Assembly (NCBI RefSeq): GCF_024172185.1
Contig: NZ_JAMZEC010000001.1
Location: 3,658,001 to 3,722,000, forward strand
Direction: 5' to 3'
Source of the DNA: Nonomuraea roseoviolacea subsp. carminata
Lineage (GTDB): Bacteria > Actinomycetota > Actinomycetes > Streptosporangiales > Streptosporangiaceae
DNA: 64,000 nucleotides
Position 1 is the stretch's first letter. Each line of letters begins with the position of its first letter. The notes under the pieces were generated by a model, which did no database searches, was not told where the DNA came from, and worked only from the letters and a program-made list of their open reading frames with translations. A program made the position numbers and the translations under genes. Shown piece after piece: positions 56,051 through 64,000 of the stretch.

Positions 56051-57190
56051 TCAGCCTGACAGGCGGATCGGCATGATCAGGTAACGGTAGTCGGGCGCGC
56101 CGTCGCCGTCCACAGGCTTGCCCCCGGTGAGGATGGCGGGCTTGGTGGACGTGGTCATCTGCAGCCGGGCCACGTCGGAGTCGATCGCACCCAGCCCTTC
56201 CAGCAGGAACTGGTGGTTGAAGGCGATGTTCATCTCCTCGCCCTCGTAGTCCACGGGCAGCACCTCGACGGCCTGCGCCTCGTCGCCGCTGCCGGCCTCC
56301 AGCACGACCTCGCCGCTTCTGAACGCGAGGCGTACGGGGGTGTTGCGCTCGGCGACCAGAGCCACGCGCTTGACCGCCTCGACGAACGGGCCTGTGGACA
56401 GGTCGGCGCGCGCGGAGAACTCGGTCGGCAGCAGCGAGCGGTACTTGGGGAACTCGGGGTCGAGCAGGCGCGTGGTGGTGCGCCGGCCGCCGCTGGAGAA
56501 GCCGATCATGCCCTCGCCGGTGCCGCCGGCGGAGCTGAGCGCGATCTCGACCTCGGCGCCGGACGAGCCGAGCGCCTTGGCCGTGTCGGCGAGCGTCTTG
56601 CCGGGGATCATCGCGACGGCCGAGAAGTCGGGCTGGCCGGGCTGCCACTTCAGCTCGCGCACGGCCAGGCGGTAGCGGTCGGTCGCGGCGAGCGTGACCA
56701 CGTCGCCCTCGATCTCCATGCGCACGCCGGTGAGCATGGGCAGCGTGTCGTCGCGGCCGGCGGCGACGGCGACCTGGGCGACGGCCGAGGCGAACACGTC
56801 GCTGCCGACCCGGCCCGCCGCCGGCGGCATGGCCGGGAGCGACGGGTAGTCCTCCACAGGCATGGTGAGGAGGGTGAATCGCGCGCTGCCGCACGTGACG
56901 ACCGCCTTGGCCCCGTCCACGACGAAGTCCACAGGCTGTGCGGGAAGCGCGCGGGTGATCTCGGCGAGGAGCTTGCCGGAGACCAGGACGACGCCCGGCT
57001 CACCGGTCTGGAGCTCGAGGGTCACCTGGGCGGACACCTCGTAGTCGAAGCCGGAGAGTTTGAGGCGCTGCTCCTCGGTCACCTCCATGCGCATGCCGGC
57101 GAGCACGGGCACCGACGGGCGGGCGGGGAGGCTGCGCGCCGTCCACGCCACCGCCTCAGCGAGGACGTCTCGCTCGATTCGGAACATCAC
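56051..57190 (-). CDS. dnaN: DNA polymerase III subunit beta (sliding clamp)
   Basis: 379 aa. GTG at 57190 is taken because AGGAGG is 9 bases upstream; the next codon is an ATG. The three clamp domains are visible (FRIERDVLAEAVAWTARSLP; then VFASAVAQVAVAAGRDDTLP; then FVEAVKRVALVAERNTPVRL), and the protein ends with the YLIMPIRL peptide-binding C-terminus. It is 860 bp... in fact separated from dnaA by the 524-bp oriC region. Confidence 0.97.
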   Translation of the reverse strand: MMFRIERDVLAEAVAWTARSLPARPSVPVLAGMRMEVTEEQRLKLSGFDYEVSAQVTLELQTGEPGVVLVSGKLLAEITRALPAQPVDFVVDGAKAVVTCGSARFTLLTMPVEDYPSLPAMPPAAGRVGSDVFASAVAQVAVAAGRDDTLPMLTGVRMEIEGDVVTLAATDRYRLAVRELKWQPGQPDFSAVAMIPGKTLADTAKALGSSGAEVEIALSSAGGTGEGMIGFSSGGRRTTTRLLDPEFPKYRSLLPTEFSARADLSTGPFVEAVKRVALVAERNTPVRLAFRSGEVVLEAGSGDEAQAVEVLPVDYEGEEMNIAFNHQFLLEGLGAIDSDVARLQMTTSTKPAILTGGKPVDGDGAPDYRYLIMPIRLSG

Positions 57191-57714
57191 CGTGATCAGC
57201 CTCCTGGGTCCGTCGTTGATTTCAAGTGTCCCGCCTCCCGCACCTCCGGTCCGGGAGAACCCTTCTATGGGTCTTGAGTTCTTTGTAGGAGAGATAAGTG
57301 GTCATCACACTAGGGGGTGTGGATACTGTGGACAACCGGCGTTTCCGCTGCTCAGCCCGGCTGTTTTCATCCACTGCCCTTGTGGGTGAAGCCTGGGGGT
57401 AACTTCGCCGCCTGGGGATGACGAAACGTTGTGCACACGCTGTCCCCAGGCGAGGGGGTCTTCATCCACCGGTCATCCACAAGGTTTCCACCGGTTATCC
57501 ACGGGGTAAGCGACCCCTTTTGGGAGCCCCAGATCGACTGTGCACAGGGCGTCCACAAGTCATCCCCAGGTTGTCCCCAGGTTTTCCGCAGGATGTCCCC
57601 ACCTTTATCCCCAGCCCTTGTGGGCGAAATTTCCGGGCATTGTGGGGCGGTTGACGGCCGTCCGCGCGCGTTTTCCCTGGTCCACAGTGTTATCCACAGG
57701 GTGTGCATAACTGC
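57191..57714. other. oriC: oriC: DnaA-box-rich region between dnaA and dnaN
   Basis: 524 bp. Perfect DnaA boxes (TTrTCCACA) occur at 57327-57335 (reverse) and 57690-57698. One-mismatch boxes include 57429-57437 (ttgtgcaca), 57495-57503 (ttatccacg), 57571-57579 (ttgtcccca), 57605-57613 (ttatcccca), 57318-57326, 57473-57481 and 57702-57710. At least 12 box-like motifs lie in one cluster. The dnaA-oriC-dnaN arrangement is the standard actinobacterial chromosome origin. No long AT-rich unwinding element stands out; the best AT-rich patch is around 57268-57306. Confidence 0.9.
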
Positions 57715-59295
57715 TCAGGGCCCACTGGTGGTCTGTTTGATGCGCATTGTCAGCTCGTTGACCTGGTTGTACATCGACCTGCGCTCCGCGATGAGCGAGC
57801 GGATCTTGCGCTCCGCGTGCATCACGGTCGTGTGGTCGCGGCCGCCGAACTGCTGGCCGATCTTCGGCAGCGACAGCTCCGTCAGCTCGCGGGCGAGGTA
57901 CATCGCGATCTGACGGGCGTTCACCAGCGCCCTGCTGCGCGAGCTGCCGCACAGGTCGTCGATGCTGATGCCGAAGTACTCCGCGGTCTTGGCCATGATC
58001 GTCGCGATCGTGATCTCCGGGCCGGACTCGGAGGTGATGAGGTCCTTCAGGACCACCTCGGCGAGCTGCAGGTCGACGCCCTGCCGGTTGAGGCTGGCGA
58101 ACGCGGTCACCCGGATGAGGGCGCCCTCCAGTTCGCGGATGTTCGTGGAGATGCGGCTGGCGATGTACTCCAGCACCTCGGGCGGCGCGGCCAGGCCCTC
58201 CTGAATCGCCTTCTTGCGCAGGATCGCGATGCGCGTCTCCAGCTCCGGCGGCTGGACGTCGGTGATCAGGCCCCACTCGAACCGGTTGCGCAGCCGGTCC
58301 TCCAGCGTGATGAGCTGCTTGGGCGCCCGGTCGCTGGAGATGACGATCTGCTTGTTGGCGTTGTGGAGGGTGTTGAAGGTGTGGAAGAACTCCTCCTGCG
58401 TCTGCTCCTTGCCCTCCAGGAACTGGATGTCGTCCACGAGCAGGATGTCGATCGCGCGGTAGCGGCCGCGGAAGCCGTCGGCCTTGTGGTCGCGGATGCT
58501 GTTGATGAAGTCGTTGGTGAACTCCTCCGAGCTCACGTACCTCACCCGGGCGCCGTCGTACAGGCTCTGCGCGTAATGACCGATCGCGTGCAGGAGATGC
58601 GTCTTGCCGAGGCCGGAGTCGCCGTAAATGAAGAGGGGGTTGTACGCCTTCGCGGGGGATTCGGCCACGGCCACGGCCGCGGCGTGCGCGAACCGGTTGC
58701 TGGCGCCGATGACGAATGTCTCGAATGTGTACTTTTGGTTGAGTCGAGCTGGTTCGCTCGGTTTCGTGCTCTTCGCTTCCCACCGGTTCGGCGCCGGCTC
58801 CGGCGCCTTTTCCACAGGGGATGTGTACGGCTGGGCCTGTTCAAAAGTGAAGCCCTGCTGTGGATATTCGGTGGATGACTGGGCCGGCTCGGCCTGTGGA
58901 GAATAGAACTGCGGAGGCTCGGAAACCGGGTAGAGCTGGGAAGACGCGGGTTGTGCGAAACGCAGCTGAGGATCCACACCCTGGGGATAACCGCCGCCCA
59001 CAGGCTGTTGATGAGACTCGGCGGCGGGCGGTTCGGGAGCCGTCGTGTCGATCATCACGGCCAGCCGCATCGCCTTGCCCAGCTCCTGCGACAGCGCCGT
59101 CGTCACCGGCTGGCGCAGCTTGCCCTCGATGAGGTCCTTGAGGAAGTCGTTGGGGACGCCGAGCACGATCGTGTCGCCGGCCAGGGCGATCGGACGGACC
59201 ATGGACAGCCACGTGCGCTGCTGGATGGGCACGTTCTCGTTGAGGAAGTTGCCCAGAGCCCTGGACCAGACTGCGGCGAGCTCGGCAGCGTTCAT
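57715..59295 (-). CDS. dnaA: chromosomal replication initiator protein DnaA
   Basis: 526 aa from the ATG at 59295 with GGAGGGG upstream. Domain I (residues 1-85) includes [20 protein letters not shown]. Domain II (~90-185) is a long Pro/Gln/Ser-rich linker. Domain III has Walker A GDSGLGKT at 225-232 and [20 protein letters not shown]. Domain IV carries the DnaA signature [15 protein letters not shown]. It binds the boxes on both sides of its gene, so origin firing and autoregulation are both expected. Confidence 0.97.
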   Translation of the reverse strand: MNAAELAAVWSRALGNFLNENVPIQQRTWLSMVRPIALAGDTIVLGVPNDFLKDLIEGKLRQPVTTALSQELGKAMRLAVMIDTTAPEPPAAESHQQPVGGGYPQGVDPQLRFAQPASSQLYPVSEPPQFYSPQAEPAQSSTEYPQQGFTFEQAQPYTSPVEKAPEPAPNRWEAKSTKPSEPARLNQKYTFETFVIGASNRFAHAAAVAVAESPAKAYNPLFIYGDSGLGKTHLLHAIGHYAQSLYDGARVRYVSSEEFTNDFINSIRDHKADGFRGRYRAIDILLVDDIQFLEGKEQTQEEFFHTFNTLHNANKQIVISSDRAPKQLITLEDRLRNRFEWGLITDVQPPELETRIAILRKKAIQEGLAAPPEVLEYIASRISTNIRELEGALIRVTAFASLNRQGVDLQLAEVVLKDLITSESGPEITIATIMAKTAEYFGISIDDLCGSSRSRALVNARQIAMYLARELTELSLPKIGQQFGGRDHTTVMHAERKIRSLIAERRSMYNQVNELTMRIKQTTSGP

Positions 59296-59337
59296 GACGC
59301 GGCTCCCCTCCTTCCTTTCCGCGGCCCCCCGCGATTG

Positions 59338-59589
59338 TTTTCCACACCTGCGTGCCGTCCGTGCGACGATCGACCCCGTCCGTCCACAGCCCTTGATCCG
59401 GGCGCCGTACCCAGGATCTCCACAGGTGATCCACAGGCTGTCCACAGCCTCACAGGGCGTTGGAGTGGCCGACAGTATCTTTGTGCACAGCCGTGTTCAA
59501 GACGTTGTCCACAGCCTAGTGGCACCTGGGTGCACATACTGTGGACGCGGCCGGGGCGGTGGAAAACCCGCATGTGGATACGTGGATAA
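59338..59589. other. second DnaA-box cluster, upstream of dnaA
   Basis: Boxes: ttttccaca 59338-59346, ccgtccaca 59380-59388, atctccaca 59416-59424, tgatccaca 59427-59435, ctgtccaca 59438-59446, ttgtgcaca 59481-59489, ttgtccaca 59505-59513 (perfect), tgtggacgc 59540-59548, tgtggatac 59573-59581 and cgtggataa 59581-59589. The three boxes at 59416-59446 are spaced 11 bp apart, one helical turn. It lies in the divergent dnaA-rpmH gap and probably autoregulates dnaA. Confidence 0.85.
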
Positions 59590-59644
59590 CCTCGCGGGGA
59601 CGCCTCCGGACACGCGGGCGCCGGGCCTCCGGGAGCCTGTCAGT

Positions 59645-59674
59645 TTGACCTCGGGCGCACTTGGCCCGTAACGT
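59645..59674 (+). promoter_or_regulatory. rpmH promoter
   Basis: TTGACC (59645-59650) and TAACGT (59669-59674) with an 18-bp spacer, about 110 bp before the rpmH GTG. Fits a primary-sigma-factor promoter. Inference from spacing and sequence. Confidence 0.5.
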
Positions 59675-59785
59675 ACGACGGTCGGCTTGCCACGCGACGG
59701 CTATTTCGCGTGCCCTCGCTTCCTCGGCAGGCCATCCATGTGTGTAAAGCGCCCCTGGGCGCACCATCAAGCCTGGAGCCCACCC

Positions 59786-59923
59786 GTGAGCAAGCGTACT
59801 TTCCAGCCGAACAACCGTCGTCGCGCGAAGACCCACGGCTTCCGGCTGCGGATGCGCACCCGGGCCGGTCGCGCCATCCTCGCCGCCCGTCGTCGCAAGG
59901 GCCGCGAGAAGCTGTCGGCCTGA
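59786..59923 (+). CDS. rpmH: 50S ribosomal protein L34
   Basis: 45 aa from a GTG with GGAG upstream. The sequence [20 protein letters not shown] then [20 protein letters not shown] and KLSA is full-length L34. First gene of the plus-strand operon running to jag. Confidence 0.97.
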   Translation: MSKRTFQPNNRRRAKTHGFRLRMRTRAGRAILAARRRKGREKLSA

Positions 59924-59943
59924 TCGCCCCGCGCCCGATAGTC

Positions 59944-59972
59944 CGCCCGCCGGTGATCCTCGCCGGCGGGCG
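59944..59972 (+). terminator. GC hairpin between rpmH and rnpA
   Basis: cgcccgccgg / ccggcgggcg is a perfect 10-bp stem with a 9-base loop 20 bp after the rpmH stop. It probably reduces, not ends, read-through into rnpA, giving more L34 than RnpA. Role is inference. Confidence 0.65.
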
Positions 59973-59995
59973 ATAGGCGTATACGGTCCTTTCAC

Positions 59996-60358
59996 GTGCT
60001 TTCCCGAGAATCCCGCATGCGGCGCGGGGAGGAATTCCAGGCGGCGATCAAGCGCGGCAAACGCGCCGGTCGCCCCACTCTGGTGGTGCATCTCGTCATT
60101 TCGGGGGATGAGACACCGCGGGTGGGTTTCGTGGTGAGCAAGGCGGTCGGTGGTGCCGTCATCCGCAACAAGGTCAAGCGTCGGCTTCGACACCTGATGC
60201 GGGAACGTCTCGAACGGCTGCCGGGAGGTAGCCTGCTTGTGGTACGCGCCAATCCACCGGCCGCGTCAGCGCGATCCGAGCAGCTAGCCGCCGAGCTCGA
60301 CCTCGCGTTGGATCGACTCCTGAGGCGGCGCGAGTCCTCGATGGATGGACAGAGATGA
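59996..60358 (+). CDS. rnpA: ribonuclease P protein component
   Basis: 120 aa from a [43 protein letters not shown] and the RNR motif in [16 protein letters not shown] are diagnostic. It binds RNase P RNA and pre-tRNA leaders. The 3' end overlaps yidD by 4 bp (ATGA). Confidence 0.96.
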   Translation: MLSRESRMRRGEEFQAAIKRGKRAGRPTLVVHLVISGDETPRVGFVVSKAVGGAVIRNKVKRRLRHLMRERLERLPGGSLLVVRANPPAASARSEQLAAELDLALDRLLRRRESSMDGQR

Positions 60359-60633
60359 CGGAGCAGCCGCAGGGGGTGCCGAGCCTCGCCGCTCGGGCAC
60401 TGATCATCCCCATCCGGTTCTATCGGGCCTTCATCGGCCCGATGCTCGGTCCACACTGCCGGTTCCACCCGTCGTGCAGCGCCTACGGGCTTGAGGCGAT
60501 CACCGTACACGGAGCATTGCGGGGTACATGGCTGACCGTCCGGCGCATCGGACGGTGCCACCCGTTTCACCCCGGAGGTATAGACCCGGTGCCCCCACGC
60601 CCGGTCCGGTCCCACGAATTGCAAGGGAGATAG
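60355..60633 (+). CDS. yidD: membrane protein insertion efficiency factor YidD
   Basis: 92 aa. [20 protein letters not shown] then [20 protein letters not shown] and [18 protein letters not shown] carry the three conserved cysteines of the family. It assists YidC-dependent insertion at the membrane, and its gene lies between rnpA and yidC as usual. Confidence 0.95.
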   Translation: MTEQPQGVPSLAARALIIPIRFYRAFIGPMLGPHCRFHPSCSAYGLEAITVHGALRGTWLTVRRIGRCHPFHPGGIDPVPPRPVRSHELQGR

Positions 60634-60637
60634 CTCG

Positions 60638-61588
60638 GTGGAGCTGTCCTGGCTGAGCTGGCTCTATGAAGCCGTAGCCCACGTCATCACCTGGATCCAT
60701 ACGGGATACAGCACTTTCCTCAACCCGGACGGCGGGCTGACATGGGCGCTGACCATCATCACGCTCACCGTGTGCATGAGGATCCTGATCTTTCCGCTGT
60801 TCCTGAAGCAGATGCGCTCGTCGCGGAAGATGCAGGAACTGGCCCCCAAGGTCGCGGAGATCCGTAAGCGCTACAAGAACGACAAGCAGCGCATGAACCA
60901 GGAGGTCATGGCGCTGTACCAGGGTGCGGGCGCCAACCCCCTCGGCGGCTGCCTGCCCGTCGTCGCGCAGTTCCCGATCTTCATCTCCATGTTCACGGTG
61001 CTGCGGGCCATGGCCGACGGCCGCGCGGTCTACGGCATGACGCAGGAACTCGTCGACAGCGCCCGGTCCGCGCACATCTTCGGCGCGCCGCTGCCGGCGA
61101 GCTTCTTCATGTCCGAGGCGCAGATCCACAGCTTCGACGCGACGGTCATCCAGACCAAGATCGTCCTGGGTGTCTTCGTGGCGATCAGCTCGCTGACCAC
61201 GTTCCTCACCGTCCGGCAGAGCGTCGGCCGCTCCATGGCCCAGATGCCGGACAACCCCATGGCGCAGCAGCAGAAGATCCTGATGTACATCTCGCCGCTG
61301 TTCGCCTTCTTCAGCCTGAACTTCCCCCTCGGCCTGATCCTCTACTGGGTCACCACCAACCTGTGGACGCTCGGCCAGCAGCACTGGTTCTACAGCCGGC
61401 ACCCCATGCCGCAGTACGACGCCAAGGGAAACGTCATCCCCGTCGAGCCGAAGCCGGGACTGTTCTCGAAGATCCGTGGCACCACTCCCGAGGAGCAGGC
61501 GCCCCCCGCCCCGCCCGAGCCTAAGATCGTCAGGCAGCAGCCCACCCGCCAGCCCCGCAGCAAGCGCACCGGCAGCAAGAAGTCGTGA
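60638..61588 (+). CDS. yidC: membrane protein insertase YidC
   Basis: 316 aa from a GTG 4 bp after the yidD stop. Five hydrophobic segments are visible, with LPVVAQFPIFISMFTVLRAM and a long linker, then ISPLFAFFSLNFPLGLILYW. There is no large periplasmic domain, as in Gram-positive YidC. It inserts membrane proteins with or without SecYEG. The C-terminal tail is Lys/Arg/Pro-rich. Confidence 0.95.
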   Translation: MELSWLSWLYEAVAHVITWIHTGYSTFLNPDGGLTWALTIITLTVCMRILIFPLFLKQMRSSRKMQELAPKVAEIRKRYKNDKQRMNQEVMALYQGAGANPLGGCLPVVAQFPIFISMFTVLRAMADGRAVYGMTQELVDSARSAHIFGAPLPASFFMSEAQIHSFDATVIQTKIVLGVFVAISSLTTFLTVRQSVGRSMAQMPDNPMAQQQKILMYISPLFAFFSLNFPLGLILYWVTTNLWTLGQQHWFYSRHPMPQYDAKGNVIPVEPKPGLFSKIRGTTPEEQAPPAPPEPKIVRQQPTRQPRSKRTGSKKS

Positions 61589-61608
61589 ACACGAAGGAGA
61601 GGGCGGCC

Positions 61609-62097
61609 ATGACCGAGGCCGAGCAGGAGAAGGCTCCTGATGTCAACGCGCTCGAGCAGGAGGGCGAGATCGCGGCCGACTACGTCGAGGGCCTTCTCGA
61701 CATCGCCGACATCGACGGCGACATCGACATGGACGTCGAGGGCGACCGCGCCCTCGTCTCCGTCGTCGGGGTGAAGGGCAACGAGCTCGTCGGGCCCGAC
61801 GGTGAGGTGCTGGAGGCGCTCCAGGAGCTCACCCGCCTGGCCGTCCACCGGCAGACGGGGGAGCGGTCGCGGCTCATGCTGGACATCGCCGGCTACCGCG
61901 AGCGCCGCCGCGCCGAGCTGACCAAGCTGGGCAGCGAGGTCGCCAGCCAGGTCAAGGAGAAGGGCGAGCCCAAGTCGCTGCGCCCCATGACCCCCTTCGA
62001 GCGCAAGATCGTCCACGACGCCGTGGCCGCCGCCGGGCTCCGCAGCGAGTCCGAGGGCGAGGAGCCTCAGCGGTACGTGGTGGTCTTCCCCGCCTGA
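61609..62097 (+). CDS. jag: Jag/KhpB-type R3H domain RNA-binding protein
   Basis: 162 aa from the ATG at 61609 (AAGGAG 10 bases upstream); a GTG overlapping the yidC stop is the alternative. The acidic start is followed by a Jag_N/KH-like domain (GNELVGPDGEVLEALQELTR) and an R3H region (RRRAELTKLGSEVASQVKEK then LRPMTPFERKIVHDAVAAAG). Jag/KhpB proteins bind RNA and affect cell division or elongation. It is the last gene of the operon, ended by the hairpin at 62121-62156. Confidence 0.9.
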   Translation: MTEAEQEKAPDVNALEQEGEIAADYVEGLLDIADIDGDIDMDVEGDRALVSVVGVKGNELVGPDGEVLEALQELTRLAVHRQTGERSRLMLDIAGYRERRRAELTKLGSEVASQVKEKGEPKSLRPMTPFERKIVHDAVAAAGLRSESEGEEPQRYVVVFPA

Positions 62098-62120
62098 CGC
62101 GGCCCCCGCGTGCACCTGTC

Positions 62121-62156
62121 CGGCCGCCAGCCCCGACACGCGCGGGCTGGCGGCCG
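62121..62156 (+). terminator. terminator of the rpmH-rnpA-yidD-yidC-jag operon
   Basis: cggccgccagccc / gggctggcggccg is a perfect 13-bp stem with a 10-base loop, 23 bp after the jag stop. No U-run. Confidence 0.8.
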
Positions 62157-62159
62157 TTC

Positions 62160-62430
62160 GCATGTCCGCCCCTGGGCCCTCGCCGTCCCCGGCCGTTGGC
62201 AAGTCCGCCCCCGTGCCCTCGCCGTCCCCGGCGGCCGGCAAGTCCGCCCCCATGCCCTCGCCGTCCCCGGCGGCCGGCAAGTCCGCCTACGCCCGCCCCA
62301 TCCCGGGCGGCTGGCATGTCCGTCCCTACGCCCGCCCCGTCCCCGGCGCTGGCATGTCGCTACGTCTGCCCCATCCCGGGCCGTTGGCATGTCCGCGCCT
62401 ACGTGCCCTCCCGGCCGTTCGCCTGTCCGG
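62160..62430 (+). repeat. ~39-bp tandem repeats in the jag-rsmG spacer
   Basis: Units starting gcaagtccgcc or gcatgtccgcc and carrying a Pro/Ser-codon-like gccctcgccgtccccggcg repeat from 62160. Copies 62160-62198, 62199-62237 and 62238-62276 are exactly 39 bp; copies 2 and 3 differ at only two bases. At least four shorter, more diverged copies follow (from 62277, ~62314, ~62352 and ~62387). The spacer 62098-62609 holds nothing else I can name apart from the terminator and the rsmG start region. Confidence 0.75.
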
Positions 62431-62609
62431 CCGGTCCACGACCCTCAGCCGTACGCCCGTCCGGCCCGCCGCATCCCCGGCCGTTCGGTTGTCCGCCCTT
62501 GTCGCGGTCCGCGCCCGTGAAGGTGGCTAGCCTTGACTCGACACGGATCGCGGCGCGCGAGGCGACGCCATCCAGTCGGTCACCCATCCCGAGAAAGGTC
62601 CACCCACCA

Positions 62610-63281
62610 GTGAGCGATGAGCTGCCCGCTCCGCCCGGCATGGCACGGGACGTCTTCACCGGCGAGGCATGGGATCGGGCGAACATGTTCGCCGAGCTCC
62701 TGGCCGGGCCGGGGGTCGTGCGCGGCCTGCTCGGGCCGCGCGAGGTGTCGCGCATCTGGGACCGCCACCTGCTCAACTGCGCCGTCGTGGCCGAGGCCGT
62801 GCCCGAGAACGTCAGCCTGGTGGACATCGGCTCCGGCGCCGGACTGCCCGGCCTGGTGCTCGCGATCGTCCGCCAGGACATCCAGGTCACGCTGCTGGAG
62901 CCGTTGCTGCGCCGCACCGTCTTCCTGGAGGAGTGCGTCGAGGCGCTGAAGCTGCGCAACGTCGAGGTGCTGCGCGGCAGGGCGGAGGAACTGGCGGGCA
63001 AGCGGGTGTTCGACGTGGCCAGCGCCCGCGCCGTCGCGCCGCTGGACCGGTTGCTCAAGTGGGCCATGCCGCTCCTGCGCGAGGGCGGCGAGCTCATCGC
63101 CATGAAGGGGGAGCGCGCCGCCGAGGAACTCGCCGAGGCCGAGCCGCAACTCCGAGCCGTCGGAGCGAGGACGGCTGAGCTTGTCACGGTCGGGCGCGGT
63201 AAGGTCGAGCCGCCTGCGACACTGGTCCGGGTGGTAGCGGGTCGCGCGCCGGAAAGCACCAGGCGGCGACGGAGGAGGTGA
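62610..63281 (+). CDS. rsmG: 16S rRNA (guanine-N7) methyltransferase RsmG
   Basis: 223 aa from a GTG; longer frames read through the tandem repeats and are not supported. VVRGLLGPREVSRIWDRHLL then LVDIGSGAGLPGLVLAIVRQ (SAM motif I) and VASARAVAPLDRLLKWAMPL are the family motifs. It methylates G527 of 16S rRNA; loss gives low-level streptomycin resistance. The stop is followed directly by parA. Confidence 0.94.
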   Translation: MSDELPAPPGMARDVFTGEAWDRANMFAELLAGPGVVRGLLGPREVSRIWDRHLLNCAVVAEAVPENVSLVDIGSGAGLPGLVLAIVRQDIQVTLLEPLLRRTVFLEECVEALKLRNVEVLRGRAEELAGKRVFDVASARAVAPLDRLLKWAMPLLREGGELIAMKGERAAEELAEAEPQLRAVGARTAELVTVGRGKVEPPATLVRVVAGRAPESTRRRRRR

Positions 63282-63283
63282 CA

Positions 63284-64000
63284 GTGGTGCCAGTCGCGCC
63301 AAGCGGTCTTGGCTGGCCCGACGGTCCTCTGGCCACGAGTCCCACCGGCGTGGGATGGCCCGAATTGGGCGTGTCGCCGCAGCGAATTCCCGACACCGGC
63401 CTATCACGGGTTGAAAGGATGGCCAACGTGACCCAGACCCCACTGAACCCCGGCGATTCCCCATTGGTACGAGAGGCGCTCAGCTCTGTGGTTTCACGTG
63501 AAACATCTGCGACCCAGGCGGCCACCCAGGCCGGTGACACTCCCGGCGGCGCTGAGAGCACCTGGCCCCGCCCGCCCAAGTGCAGAGTGATCGCGGTTGC
63601 CAACCAGAAGGGCGGTGTGGGCAAGACGACCACGTCCGTCAACATCGCGGCGGCGCTGTCCATGAACGGCCAGCGCGTCCTGGTCGTCGACCTCGACCCT
63701 CAGGGCAACGCCTCCACGGCGCTGGCCACCGAGCACCGCGGCGACGTCCCCGACGTCTACCAGGTGCTGGTCGACGACCTGCCGATGGCCGACATCGTGA
63801 AGCAGGTGCCCGACATGCCGGGCCTCTACTGCGCCCCCGCCACCATCGACCTGGCCGGCGCGGAGATCGAGCTGGTCTCGCTGGTGGCCCGCGAGGCGCG
63901 GCTGCGCCGCGCGCTCTCCGCGTACGAGGCGGAGCTGGACTACATCATCATCGACTGCCCGCCGTCGCTCGGCCTGCTCACGGTCAACGCCCTGGTGGCC
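63284..64000 (+). CDS. parA: chromosome-partition ATPase ParA, 3' end cut by window
   Basis: GTG at 63284 with GGAGGAGG upstream, 2 bp after the rsmG stop. An N-terminal Pro/Ser/Thr-rich extension of ~100 residues precedes the deviant Walker A IAVANQKGGVGKTTTSVNIA (KGGVGKTT), then VLVVDLDPQGNASTAL and IIIDCPPSLGLLTVNAL. It pulls origin regions apart together with ParB. Only the first 239 codons are inside the window. A parS-like sequence lies in the N-terminal extension. Confidence 0.95.
   Translation, partial: MVPVAPSGLGWPDGPLATSPTGVGWPELGVSPQRIPDTGLSRVERMANVTQTPLNPGDSPLVREALSSVVSRETSATQAATQAGDTPGGAESTWPRPPKCRVIAVANQKGGVGKTTTSVNIAAALSMNGQRVLVVDLDPQGNASTALATEHRGDVPDVYQVLVDDLPMADIVKQVPDMPGLYCAPATIDLAGAEIELVSLVAREARLRRALSAYEAELDYIIIDCPPSLGLLTVNALVA
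63491..63504. other. parS: parS-like ParB-binding site inside parA
   Basis: gtttcacgtgaaac is a perfect 14-bp palindrome matching the core of the consensus TGTTTCACGTGAAACA at 15 of 16 positions when flanks are counted. It is in the non-conserved N-terminal extension of ParA, 5.8 kb from oriC, where parS sites are expected. Confidence 0.9.

Noticed and set aside
59988..60003. tcctttcacgtgcttt before rnpA, half of a parS
   Set aside because: Only the left half and centre match; the right arm is wrong, and the GTG in it is the rnpA start codon.
62196..62609. N-terminal extension of rsmG through the tandem repeats
   Set aside because: The extension is only repeat-encoded; the GTG at 62610 begins the conserved protein and fits its normal length.

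Overview
The window is very GC-rich chromosomal DNA from a filamentous-type actinomycete. The oriC neighbourhood is laid out as parA-rsmG-jag-yidC-yidD-rnpA-rpmH-dnaA-oriC-dnaN-gnd-recF-dciA-gyrB-gyrA-DUF3566-tRNA-Ile, an order shared by Streptosporangiales and Streptomycetales. A Streptosporangiaceae-like genome (for example Nonomuraea-like) is my best guess; the sequence does not prove it. Many genes start with GTG or TTG, and stop/start overlaps of the ATGA and TGATG type are common.

Left part, accessory (1-13.5 kb): the 3' part of a SARP/BTAD-type regulator and a large LuxR-type ATPase regulator lead the window. Next is a minus-strand cluster of an Abi/HEPN-like protein, an HTH-fused N6-adenine methylase, a short specificity subunit and an unknown winged-helix-like protein, with no restriction subunit. 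It is followed by a copper/haem module (membrane protein, PCu(A)C lipoprotein, Tat-exported DyP peroxidase), a catalase-like protein, and a VOC protein divergent from a TetR regulator across a clear palindromic operator.

Middle part (13.5-46.5 kb): a tightly coupled five-gene operon encodes a SWIM-like protein, an unknown protein, a VWA protein, a MoxR-type AAA+ ATPase and DUF5682. Then come two S9 peptidases, a WXG-like/NlpC-P60 pair, RecQ, and an unusual amide-ligase group (GCS2 ligase, NAGGN-type amidotransferase, S9 peptidase). A ZIP transporter and a methyltransferase precede an ABC exporter with its two-component system. The histidine kinase there is an internal duplication with a degenerate first half. 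A 49-bp element is shared by the exporter promoter and the promoter of a nearby membrane protein. LysR, XRE/MmyB-like and TetR regulators follow with small target genes; two of them have striking repeats in their promoters.

Right part, core (46.4-64 kb): replication, ribosome/RNase P, membrane insertion and partition genes. Strand switches at the dnaA/rpmH gap. There are two dense DnaA-box clusters (dnaA-dnaN and dnaA-rpmH), two perfect DnaA boxes inside an unusual recF coding insertion, a parS-like site inside parA, and several tandem-repeat or TGTG-rich spacers. I see no insertion sequence, prophage, CRISPR array or rRNA gene.
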